DNA from: Haloterrigena salina JCM 13891
GTDB taxonomy: Archaea; Halobacteriota; Halobacteria; Halobacteriales; Natrialbaceae
Assembly (NCBI RefSeq): GCF_000337495.1
Contig: NZ_AOIS01000058.1
Location: 147,312 to 211,311, forward strand
Length of the DNA stretch: 64,000 nt
Direction of reading: 5' to 3'
Shown here: piece after piece, positions 45,268 to 53,327 of the stretch
Position numbering within the stretch: position 1 is the stretch's first letter
Layout of the letters: each line of letters begins with the position of its first letter
Position numbers and translations under genes: made by a program
The notes under the pieces: generated by a model
What the model was told of the DNA's origin: nothing
The model's input: the letters and a program-made list of their open reading frames with translations, nothing else
The model's database searches: none

Positions 45268-46224
45268 ATGGAGCGCCAGCGAACCGTCGTCGAGACGGGA
45301 CCGAGATCGATGACCGATCGACGTACGGAGTCAGTGGCCGACGGCGGGACGGAATCGATGTCCGAGGGGGACGGATCGAGAGCGGGAGCGATGCCCGACG
45401 AACGGACCGATACGAACCGCCGCCCGATCCGGACGCCGTCGATCGGGCGATCGCGATCCGTTCGCGATCGAGCCGCGCCCGTCGGGAAACGCGTCGGACC
45501 GCCGGCGTTCGTCTTCGTCGTTCTGCTCGCCGCGTGGCAGGCGGCCGTCGTCGTCACCGGGCTCCCGACGCTGATCCTCCCGTCGCCGACCGACGTCGCG
45601 ACCGCGCTGCTCGAGACGTATCCGACCTTGCTCGGCGATGCGGTCGTGACGGGCGTCACCGCCGCAGCGGGGCTGCTCGCCGGCGGTCTCGTCGGCTTCG
45701 CGCTCGCGTTCGGGATGACTTACTCGCGGACGGCGACGCGGACGCTGGTGCCCTACGTCGTCGCCTTACGGATCGCGCCGCTGATCGCCGTCGCGCCGCT
45801 GCTGTTCCTCTGGTTCGGCCGCGGAATCCCGGCGCGGGCGCTGCTCGTCGCGACGCTGACCGTCTTTCCGATGACCATCGCCGCGCTCGACGGGCTGCGG
45901 GAGACGCCGGCGCCGTACCTCGACCTCGCCGACTCCGTGGGCGCGTCGCGGCTCGAGACCTTCCTGTTCGTCCGCGTGCCGGTCGCCGCGCCGAGCGTCG
46001 TCGCCGGGTTCAAGATCGCGGCCACGCTGTCGGTCATCGGCGCGGTCGTCGCCGAGTTCGTCACGCTCCGGGCCGGACTGGGCTACCGGGTGTTCGACAC
46101 GGCGACGTACCTCGAGACGGCCGAGACCTACGCGGCGCTGGTCGTCCTCTCGGCACTGGGCGTCGGGTTCTATCTGGTCCCGGTGGCGCTCGAGCGATTG
46201 CTGTGGTCGGCTTCCGAACGATAG
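45268..46224 (+). CDS. ABC transporter permease (NMT1-type importer)
   Basis: This 318-residue membrane protein has the BPD_transp_1 fold with a permease signature EAA-like region (SVGASRLETFLFVRVPVAAPSVVAG, about 227-251). It has an unusually long charged N-terminus (residues 1-75, Arg/Ser/Thr-rich), so a shorter start at 45310 or 45358 is possible; I kept the longest. It pairs with the upstream SBP; its ATPase may be the one at 48318-49124. Confidence 0.85.
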   Translation: MERQRTVVETGPRSMTDRRTESVADGGTESMSEGDGSRAGAMPDERTDTNRRPIRTPSIGRSRSVRDRAAPVGKRVGPPAFVFVVLLAAWQAAVVVTGLPTLILPSPTDVATALLETYPTLLGDAVVTGVTAAAGLLAGGLVGFALAFGMTYSRTATRTLVPYVVALRIAPLIAVAPLLFLWFGRGIPARALLVATLTVFPMTIAALDGLRETPAPYLDLADSVGASRLETFLFVRVPVAAPSVVAGFKIAATLSVIGAVVAEFVTLRAGLGYRVFDTATYLETAETYAALVVLSALGVGFYLVPVALERLLWSASER

Positions 46225-46346
46225 TCTCGAACGGTAGCGGCTCTCAGATGCGCGTGCCGGTTTCGACACCGCGTAATGGAACGCGCGTCTCCGGCACCGA
46301 GGACAGGTAGAAGATCGCCCCGAACGATACGGACGTCTAGATCGGG

Positions 46347-47222
46347 TTAGGGCACCTCACTCACGCGTTCGTACACGCCCTGGACGACGGCGATCCGGTC
46401 TTCTTCGAGGTTCCGGACGACGTTCGCCGCTTTGACCGGCGTTTCCGCTCCCATCAGGAGGTTGAGTCCGAGCGGTGGCGGCGCGTCCGCCGGCCGCGAT
46501 CGCATCGACTCCACCACGTTCCGAAACCACTCGAGGCTCGGCTCCGTGACGTCCCTCCAGGCGATCTCGTCGAAGCCGCGATCGAGGACGATCTCCCGGA
46601 GTCGCTCGGGCGGATCGAGGTAGCTGAGGGATCCGTCCGACGACCAGGGGACCGGGAACACCGGCTCGCCCCCGGAGCCGGCACAGATTTCGTACAGTGC
46701 GAGCGTACCCCCTGGTCTGCAGACGCGCCCCGCTTCCTCGACCGCCGCTCCCGTGGCCTCGACGTTCAGCAGCGTGTGCTCGAACCAAACGACGTCGAAC
46801 GCCTCGTCCTCGAACGGCAGGTCGAGGGCATTTCCGCGCTGGAAGCGGACGGTGTCGGTCAACCCCACTCGATCGGTAAAGAGCGTCGCAGCCCGACAGT
46901 ACTCCTCGACGATATCGATTCCGACGACGTCGCAACCGAACTCGGAAGCGAGGGTGCGAGCGGGCCCGCCGATCCCACACCCGACGTCGAGGACGCGAGA
47001 GCGGGCTTCGACCCCCGCGAGGTCGGCTACTTCTCGGGTCGCCTCGCGGCCGCGGATGTGGAACTCGTCGAACGACGCGATATCGTCCCGAGTGAGCGCG
47101 TCGACGTCTTTCCCGGCGGCTTCGAGGGCGACGAGGATTTCGTCGCCGAGGTCGGTCGCTCCGTAGTGTTCGTTCAAGGCCGCTTCGCGGGGGCTGTCCG
47201 CTTTCGATTCGTCGCTCGTCAT
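46347..47222 (-). CDS. Class I SAM methyltransferase (sarcosine/dimethylglycine type-like)
   Basis: This 291-residue protein has motif I LDVGCGIGGPA (near residue 76) and the pattern of glycine/sarcosine/dimethylglycine methyltransferases (ALNEHYGATDLGDEILVAL at the N-terminus). These make glycine betaine, an osmolyte, in halophiles; the assignment to that subfamily is moderate. It lies between the two ABC blocks on the minus strand. The start is at 47222. Confidence 0.85.
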   Translation of the reverse strand: MTSDESKADSPREAALNEHYGATDLGDEILVALEAAGKDVDALTRDDIASFDEFHIRGREATREVADLAGVEARSRVLDVGCGIGGPARTLASEFGCDVVGIDIVEEYCRAATLFTDRVGLTDTVRFQRGNALDLPFEDEAFDVVWFEHTLLNVEATGAAVEEAGRVCRPGGTLALYEICAGSGGEPVFPVPWSSDGSLSYLDPPERLREIVLDRGFDEIAWRDVTEPSLEWFRNVVESMRSRPADAPPPLGLNLLMGAETPVKAANVVRNLEEDRIAVVQGVYERVSEVP

Positions 47223-47544
47223 GATCGTACCCTCTCTCGGCAGGAGACGTCACAGTGGCCGGCCACCGCGTTGCTCCCGTTCTCTCTTGAGTTGAGTTCG
47301 GACGGTTCCATTCTAGATGGCTACGGTCTCAGGCACGATAGCGTTTACACGACCGTCGCGAATTCGCGGGTAGTTTCGTCTCAACACAAGAGGCGCGAGA
47401 TACGCTCTCTGTATGCAGCAGTCGGATTTCGACGGACGGCCGGTGATCGGTAATCGTTCCGGTAACTGCTTCGCCCGTTCTCGTCGCGGGATTCGCGTGT
47501 GACGACGAAGAAGGACCATAAACGGCGACAACTACTTACCGCGA
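47223..47544. other. Gene-free spacer upstream of the methyltransferase
   Basis: These 322 bases contain no convincing gene. A perfect 12-base palindrome is at 47255-47266; the rest holds low-complexity GC-rich sequence, and a modest AT-rich patch near 47510-47540. Confidence 0.6.
47255..47266. promoter_or_regulatory. Perfect palindrome upstream of the methyltransferase
   Basis: GTGGCCGGCCAC is a perfect 12-base palindrome about 33-44 bases before the methyltransferase start. It might be an operator; GC-rich palindromes are common by chance here. Confidence 0.3.
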
Positions 47545-48321
47545 TCAACCCGTCGCCTCGAGCCCCAGCCACCGCCTCACGCCGCGCTGGACGAGCACCA
47601 CCGTCCCGTACAGCGACAGTCCCAGCGCCAGCAACACCGCGAGCGCCGCGAGCATGACGTCCGGGCGGACGTTCTCCGAGCCCATCAGAATCAGAAAGCC
47701 CAACCCGCGGTCCGCGATCACCCACTCCGCGACGACTGCGCCCACCACCGCGAGAGTCACCGACTGCTTGAGCCCCGCGAAGACGTCCGGCAGCGCGTAC
47801 GGGAGGTCGACGTAGACGATCCGCTCGAGCGGGCCGGCGTCGACCGACCGCAGCAGATCGCGGTGGGCCGACGGCGCGCGCTCGAGGCCGGCGGCGGTGC
47901 TCAGCACGAGCGGGAAGAAGGTGATGAGCGCGACGAAAACGACGGCGGTCTCCGTTCCCGTCCCGAGGTAGATCAACAGCAGCGGCGCGACGGCGAGCTT
48001 CGGCAGGACTCTGACGGCCACCAGATAGGGGTAGACCGCCGTCCGGAACCAGGGGAGGTAGGCGACCAGTACCGCCAGTAGGAAGCCGGCCGCGATCCCG
48101 ACGCTGCCGCCGTAGAGGACTTTCTCGAGGGTGTACCACGCGTTGTGGACGTACAGCGTCGGGTTCCCGACCAGTCGGGCGACGACGGCGCCGGGCGCGG
48201 GCAGGACGAACGCCGGCACGTCGCCGACGACCGCCACCGCCCACCAGCACAGCGCGGCGACGGCCAGCGCGGCGGTCGGGAAGAAGACGTCGCCCGCGAG
48301 CGTCCGTATTCGCGTCGTCAT
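47545..48321 (-). CDS. ABC transporter permease (NMT1-type importer)
   Basis: This 258-residue permease starts at ATG 48321, which overlaps the upstream ATPase stop by four bases (ATGA). It has six hydrophobic segments and the cytoplasmic-loop motif DAGPLERIVYVDLPYALPDVFAG. It belongs with the ATPase and HTH-SBP fusion genes in a coupled three-gene operon. Substrate is unknown. Confidence 0.9.
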   Translation of the reverse strand: MTTRIRTLAGDVFFPTAALAVAALCWWAVAVVGDVPAFVLPAPGAVVARLVGNPTLYVHNAWYTLEKVLYGGSVGIAAGFLLAVLVAYLPWFRTAVYPYLVAVRVLPKLAVAPLLLIYLGTGTETAVVFVALITFFPLVLSTAAGLERAPSAHRDLLRSVDAGPLERIVYVDLPYALPDVFAGLKQSVTLAVVGAVVAEWVIADRGLGFLILMGSENVRPDVMLAALAVLLALGLSLYGTVVLVQRGVRRWLGLEATG

Positions 48322-49124
48322 CGGTCTCGCCCCCGATCTCGCTCTCGTCTCTGATCTCGCCCCAGATCCCGCTCCCGGTCTCGGTCGTGGGCCTCGTGGA
48401 GCGTCCGTCGGACGGTCGCGACCTGTTCCTGGAACGCCCGCGAGCCGAAGACATTCGCGTCCCGCGGTTCGGGCAGATCGATCTCGTAGTCGGCCTCGAT
48501 CCGGCCCGGTTGTCCGCAGACGACGAGACAGCGATCGGCGAGGAACACTGCCTCGGGGACGCTGTGGGTGACGAAGACGACCGTCTTGCGCTCGCGGCGC
48601 CAGACGTCCCGGATCTCGACGCCGAGTTCGTCGCGCGTGATCTCGTCGAGTTCGCCGAACGGCTCGTCCATCAGGAGTACGTCCGCGCCGAGGTGGAGCG
48701 CGCGGGCGATCGCGACCCGCTGGCGCATCCCGCCCGAAAGCCGCGCCGGCCGCGCGTCCGCGAACCCCTCGAGGCCCATCGTCTCCAGCAGCGCCCGCGC
48801 GTCGGTCTCGTCGGGCTCTTCGCCGGCCAGCCGCCGGAGAAAGGTGACGTTCTCGAGGGCGGTCTTCCACTGGAAGAGGGTGTGGCGCTGGAAGACGAAG
48901 CCGAGGTCGGCACCGGCCTGTGCGGCCGCGGGCGGCTTCCCGTCGATGCGCACGCGGCCGGTCGTCGGCGTCTGGAGGCCGCCGATCGTCCGCAGCAGCG
49001 TCGTCTTCCCGCAGCCCGACGGGCCGACGACCGTGACGAACTCGCCGTCGTCGATCCGGAGGTCGACGTCTTCGATCGCGGTGACGTCGTCGAACCGAAC
49101 CGTGACGTCCGCGAGGTCGATCAC
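48318..49124 (-). CDS. ABC transporter ATP-binding protein
   Basis: This 268-residue ATPase has Walker A GPSGCGKTT (near 34-42), the ABC signature LSGGMRQR, Walker B VLLMDEPFGELDEI, and an H-loop FVTHSVPEA. It resembles the taurine/nitrate/sulfonate (SsuB/TauB) class. A Arg/Asp-rich C-terminal tail is unusual. It overlaps its neighbours by four bases on both sides, so the operon is tightly coupled. It may also serve the SBP-permease pair at 44119-46224, which lacks an ATPase. Confidence 0.93.
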   Translation of the reverse strand: MIDLADVTVRFDDVTAIEDVDLRIDDGEFVTVVGPSGCGKTTLLRTIGGLQTPTTGRVRIDGKPPAAAQAGADLGFVFQRHTLFQWKTALENVTFLRRLAGEEPDETDARALLETMGLEGFADARPARLSGGMRQRVAIARALHLGADVLLMDEPFGELDEITRDELGVEIRDVWRRERKTVVFVTHSVPEAVFLADRCLVVCGQPGRIEADYEIDLPEPRDANVFGSRAFQEQVATVRRTLHEAHDRDRERDLGRDQRRERDRGRDR

Positions 49125-50395
49125 GCTTCATCACCGAGCAGCGAACCCTGCGCTAAGGCCGTTCGGAGGCGGTCCCACATCTCGGCTCGGTGCCAGCCCC
49201 AGCCGCGTTCGCGGACGGCGTCGCTGGTGCCGACGTCGGCCGCCGCGCGAGCGAACGTTCGCCGAATTCGCTCCGGCGGGTCGTCGCTCTCCGCGGCGAT
49301 TCGCTCGGCCGCCGGGCCGGGATCGCGACGCGCCGCGGCCCAGCCGCCGGTCGTCCCCGCGAGGACGTTCGCGATCTCCCGCGTCCGCTCGTCGAGCGTC
49401 CGCTCGCGGACGACGATCGTCGGCCCGTAGACCGGGAAGTGAGCGGTGATCGGGAGCACGTCGACGGTCGCTCCCTCTCGCTCGAGCTCTCGCGGGTCGG
49501 CGATCGATCCGGTCACGACGTCGGCCTCGCCCCGACGGAGGGCGTCGCGCTCCTCGCCGTTCGTATCGACGACTGCGACGTCCTCGTCGACCGCGATCTG
49601 CGAGAGAAAGAGTCGTCCGAGCAGGCGCGTCTCGGCGTTCGGCGGCATGCCGACCCGTCGGCCCTCGAGCTGGTCGACACTCCGCAGCGGCTCGCCGAAC
49701 ACCTCGCGGACGGTGTAGAGGACGGTCATCGCCCGCTGGTAGCAGAGCGCGACCGGAACGATCGGCTCGCCGGCAGCGCGGGCGCGGACGACCGTCGCGG
49801 CGCCGACGACGGCGAGGTCGGCCTCGCCCGAACGCACTCGCTCGAGCGCTCGCCGGGAGCCGTCTCGGTGATCGATCCGGACGTCGACCCCGAACGCGTC
49901 GTACCACTCGGCCGCGATCGCCGCGTAGATCGGGACGTGGAGGGCGTTCGGCCGCCAGTTCAGCGCGAATTCGATCGGCGAGTCGGACGGCGCCGCCGCC
50001 TCGGACCGCGGTTCCGTCGCCGTGCCGCCGCGGAAGCTCTCGGCGAGTTCGAGCAGCGCCCGGGCGTGACTCTCGTAGGTCGCTTCGATCGTCCGCTCGA
50101 CGTCAGCGACCGGTCGCCACGCGGTCCGCGGTCGACCGCCGGACGCGGCCGTGCTGACGGTCGTCCGTTCGACCAGGTCGCGGGACTCGAGTCGCGCTAT
50201 CGCCTCGCTGATCGACGTTCGGTTCGTCCCGGTGCCGATCTGCAGGCGAACGTTCGTGGTCGGATCGGTCTCGCGCTCGGCCCGCAAGAGTAGGTACGCG
50301 AGGATTCGGGCCGGCGTTCGCCCGACCCCGGCCGCGATGCTGTCGACGATCGGGTCGTCCTCGTCGTCGAGTACCCAGACGGAACGCGTTCGCAT
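49121..50395 (-). CDS. Winged-helix DNA-binding / NMT1 substrate-binding-domain fusion
   Basis: This 424-residue protein begins with a winged-helix (about 1-95; VGRTPARILAYLLLRAER, NRTSISEAIARLESRDLV) and continues with a periplasmic-binding fold from about residue 137 (IEFALNWRPNALHVPIYAAI). There is no signal peptide, so it is cytosolic. The binding domain is paralogous to the secreted SBP at 44119 and keeps its C-terminal VRERGWGW pattern. It overlaps the ATPase gene by four bases. I infer a one-component regulator that senses the transported ligand inside the cell. Transport participation without export is unlikely. Confidence 0.9.
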   Translation of the reverse strand: MRTRSVWVLDDEDDPIVDSIAAGVGRTPARILAYLLLRAERETDPTTNVRLQIGTGTNRTSISEAIARLESRDLVERTTVSTAASGGRPRTAWRPVADVERTIEATYESHARALLELAESFRGGTATEPRSEAAAPSDSPIEFALNWRPNALHVPIYAAIAAEWYDAFGVDVRIDHRDGSRRALERVRSGEADLAVVGAATVVRARAAGEPIVPVALCYQRAMTVLYTVREVFGEPLRSVDQLEGRRVGMPPNAETRLLGRLFLSQIAVDEDVAVVDTNGEERDALRRGEADVVTGSIADPRELEREGATVDVLPITAHFPVYGPTIVVRERTLDERTREIANVLAGTTGGWAAARRDPGPAAERIAAESDDPPERIRRTFARAAADVGTSDAVRERGWGWHRAEMWDRLRTALAQGSLLGDEA

Positions 50396-50555
50396 GGGAT
50401 GTGGTACCGATCCACCCCCTACTGCATAAGGCTAGCACTACGCGCGGGAAGCGAAACCGAACACGGCGCCGCCGACGCACCGGGTGTGTGTTCGGATGCG
50501 CCGCCGGTGACTGGCCTCCGCGGGGTTCGGTTACCTTACGGAATAGCACATTCGA

Positions 50556-50597
50556 TTAGATATTCATTTCTGCTGTCTCCATATCAGTTTAGATATT
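50556..50597 (+). promoter_or_regulatory. Direct repeat TTAGATATT in the quinoprotein-operon promoter
   Basis: TTAGATATT occurs at 50556-50564 and 50589-50597, 33 bases apart (about three helical turns), within the AT-rich segment 50541-50640 upstream of the operon. The second copy runs into a TATA-like stretch (ATATTATATTTT). It could be an activator or repressor pair. The remaining 50396-50555 is GC-rich and holds no gene. Confidence 0.45.
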
Positions 50598-50667
50598 ATA
50601 TTTTGATGCCGATTCTATTGATAAGTATTATCCAAACACGTGGTGGTCCTCTATGTGTGGTGGTAAC

Positions 50668-51570
50668 ATGAGTCAGACACCAACCGCGTCGAACACGAGA
50701 CTCGCAGAACGAGGCGATCTGGCGACGGCGCTCGGCGTCGATACGGCGGGTGAGGAGGACGTAACGTGGACGACCCTCGCGGGGCGGGTCGAACCGCGGT
50801 CCGATTCGACGTTCGCCTCGAGGGGGGCGACGATCCGAGACGATCTCGGCGACCGACTCGATCCCGACCTGATCGAGCGGGAACGCGATCGAATCGCGGC
50901 CGAAATCGGTCGCTTGCCGGACGTCCGCGAGGCGGGCGTTCCGGACGAGCCCGAGGGACTGTATACGGAGGTCGCCGAACCCGGTTGGCGCCCCTATGAC
51001 CACCTTCTCGAGGCGGGATTCTTCGAGCGCCTCGACGAGACCCTGCCGCGGTTCACGGCCGAGCACGTCGAGACCACGGCGCGCGAACTGGTCCTGACGG
51101 ATCGGCTCTCGTCGGCGCTCGACGACGCGGGCTTCGACGAGGGGGAGAAGACGGCGCTGCTTTCGGCCGTCGCCAACGACAGCGAACGGCTCTCGCGGTG
51201 GGTGCCGTCGAATCAGATCCCGGACGACGTCGAGTTCGACACGTCGACGATTCCCCCGTTACATCAGCGGGCGATGGGCGGGGCGCTGCTGTGGATCCGC
51301 GGTCTCGACAGACACCTCTGGCAGAACGAGGTGCTCGTCACCGAGGAGATCCTCGACGATGCGGCGTGGTACGTCAAGGCGATGCTGGGCGGCCTGTTCG
51401 TCTCGGCGACCGCCGCTCACGATCTCGCCACAGCGGAACGGTTCACGGACGAACAGCTGACCGCCGCGCTCACCGCGGGGACGGCCGTACAGATCGTCAG
51501 TCAGGAAGAGCTGCTGCACGCCGTCTTCTACATCACGGACGAGATGCGCGCGCCGAGCGAACTGAGGTGA
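50668..51570 (+). CDS. Hypothetical protein of the quinoprotein operon
   Basis: This 300-residue soluble protein starts at ATG 50668 (MSQTPTASNTRLAERG) and looks mostly helical with an acidic surface. It has no signal peptide, transmembrane segment or metal motif that I recognise. The stop is six bases before the quinoprotein ATG, so the two are translationally linked. A chaperone, activator or partner of the quinoprotein is a reasonable guess only. No family is recognised. Confidence 0.85.
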   Translation: MSQTPTASNTRLAERGDLATALGVDTAGEEDVTWTTLAGRVEPRSDSTFASRGATIRDDLGDRLDPDLIERERDRIAAEIGRLPDVREAGVPDEPEGLYTEVAEPGWRPYDHLLEAGFFERLDETLPRFTAEHVETTARELVLTDRLSSALDDAGFDEGEKTALLSAVANDSERLSRWVPSNQIPDDVEFDTSTIPPLHQRAMGGALLWIRGLDRHLWQNEVLVTEEILDDAAWYVKAMLGGLFVSATAAHDLATAERFTDEQLTAALTAGTAVQIVSQEELLHAVFYITDEMRAPSELR

Positions 51571-51576
51571 TAACCC

Positions 51577-53286
51577 ATGGCACTTCGAAACGACAGGGCC
51601 GTTCAGGCCGCACGCGACATCGAACTGGTAGAGATCGACGACGGCTATACGCTGGTCGGTGGTCCCGAGGAATCGATCACGCAGCAACACGACAGCGACC
51701 GGATCCCGGAGGTCGACGTCGATCAGGAGATGCTGAGCAACTCGGGCGAGGATCCGGAATCGTGGCTGATGTACGGCGGCAACTACGAACAGCACCGAGT
51801 CACGACCGCCGATCTCATCACGCCCGACACCGTCTCCGACCTCGAGCTCGAGTACGAGCTGTCGGTCGGCACCGGCTCGAGCATGGAGGGGACGCCGATC
51901 GTGGTACCCGGCGATCCGCCGGTCATGTACCAAACCAACGGGCCGAATCACATGAAGGCGATCGACCCCCGCGAGGGGGAGGTCCTCTGGAGCTACACCT
52001 ACGCGGTCCCGATCGGCGTCGAACTCTGCTGTGACGACAACAACCGCGGGGCCGCCGTCTGGGGCGACAAGGTCTACATGACGACGCTCGACTCGGGCGT
52101 CGTCGCGCTGAACCGGTACACCGGCGAAGAGGAGTGGTACACGAGCACCGCCGATCACGAGGTCGGCTACTCCGCGACGTGGGCGCCCGTGATCCACGAC
52201 GGAACGATCTACACCGGAAGCGCCGGCGGCGAGTACGGCGTCCTCGGATTCGAGGCCGCGATCGACGCGGAAAGCGGCGAGATCCAGTGGCAGACCGACA
52301 CGCTCCCCGAGGACGAGTGGGTCGGCGCGAGCCGGGAACACGGCTGCGGGACGACCTGGATGACCCCGACGATCGACGAGGAACGGGGGGTCCTCTACAC
52401 GGCGGTCGCGAACCCCGGACCGGACTTCGACGGAACGGTGCGGCCGGGGCCGAACTTCCCGACCTGCGGCACGATCGCGCTGGACTTAGAGAGCGGCGAG
52501 TTCCAGTGGGGCTTCCAGAGCAGTCCCCACGACGTCTGGGACTACGACGCGGTCGCGCCGCGAGTGCTGTTGCGCGACGTGGACGTCGACGACGGCCCGT
52601 CGGAGATGGTCGTCGGCTCCGACAAGACCGGCTGGGTCTACATGATGGACGCCGAGTCCGGACAGCTCCACGAGCGAAGCCAGGAGATCTGCCAGCACAT
52701 CAATATGTGGGAGATGATCCCCCACATCAGCGCGGACGAGCGGATCCCGTTCGTCCCCGGCGCGCCGGGCGGCAACGACTGGCAGCCGCCGTCGTACAAC
52801 CCCGAGACGGGGTACGTCTACGTCGTCCACCAGAACTTCCCGCAGGACCTCTACTGGCGCTACGAGGAGTACAGCGAGGGCAACCCCTACTGGGGCGGCG
52901 GCCTCGACGACCCGGCCTCGGAGATGCCCGACGAGTGGAACGAGTCGATCACGGCCTTCGCCGCGGTCGATCCCGCGACGGGCGAGCGCGTCTGGCGCGA
53001 CTGGATCGAGAGCGAAGACGAGTTCTACATGTGGGGCGGCTCGATGTCGACGGCGACGGGCCTGGTCTTTAACGGGACCCAGAACGGAAATCTCGTCGCC
53101 TACGACGGCGAGAGCGGCGACCGCCTCTGGGAGCACGAGTTCGACGTCCCGATCAGCGCCTCGCCGATGAGCTGGTACGACCCCGGCGAGGAGAAGCAGT
53201 ACGTGGCCGTCCAGGTCGGCGGCAGCGGCTGGCTCCGACAGGGAACCCGCGGCGACACGCTCGCCGTGTTCTCGATGGGGGCCTGA
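51577..53286 (+). CDS. PQQ quinoprotein alcohol dehydrogenase with lanthanide-type signature
   Basis: This 569-residue beta-propeller resembles methanol/ethanol dehydrogenases. From about residue 65 (WLMYGGNYEQHRV) the family pattern runs to the end. Aligned by eye to methanol dehydrogenase: vicinal Cys151-Cys152 (ELCCDDNNRG), Glu219 (GGEYGV), PQQ-stacking Trp261, Asn279 and catalytic Asp322; Asp324 two residues later gives D-Y-D, the extra ligand seen in lanthanide-dependent XoxF/PedH and missing in calcium MxaF. Spacing Asn-to-Asp (43) matches XoxF. There is no signal peptide visible on a roughly 60-residue N-terminal extension. The substrate could be methanol, ethanol or another alcohol. 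A PQQ synthesis gene is not in the window. Confidence 0.9.
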   Translation: MALRNDRAVQAARDIELVEIDDGYTLVGGPEESITQQHDSDRIPEVDVDQEMLSNSGEDPESWLMYGGNYEQHRVTTADLITPDTVSDLELEYELSVGTGSSMEGTPIVVPGDPPVMYQTNGPNHMKAIDPREGEVLWSYTYAVPIGVELCCDDNNRGAAVWGDKVYMTTLDSGVVALNRYTGEEEWYTSTADHEVGYSATWAPVIHDGTIYTGSAGGEYGVLGFEAAIDAESGEIQWQTDTLPEDEWVGASREHGCGTTWMTPTIDEERGVLYTAVANPGPDFDGTVRPGPNFPTCGTIALDLESGEFQWGFQSSPHDVWDYDAVAPRVLLRDVDVDDGPSEMVVGSDKTGWVYMMDAESGQLHERSQEICQHINMWEMIPHISADERIPFVPGAPGGNDWQPPSYNPETGYVYVVHQNFPQDLYWRYEEYSEGNPYWGGGLDDPASEMPDEWNESITAFAAVDPATGERVWRDWIESEDEFYMWGGSMSTATGLVFNGTQNGNLVAYDGESGDRLWEHEFDVPISASPMSWYDPGEEKQYVAVQVGGSGWLRQGTRGDTLAVFSMGA

Positions 53287-53327
53287 GGGGATCGACAGAC
53301 GACCAACAACCGACACAGAACACAACT

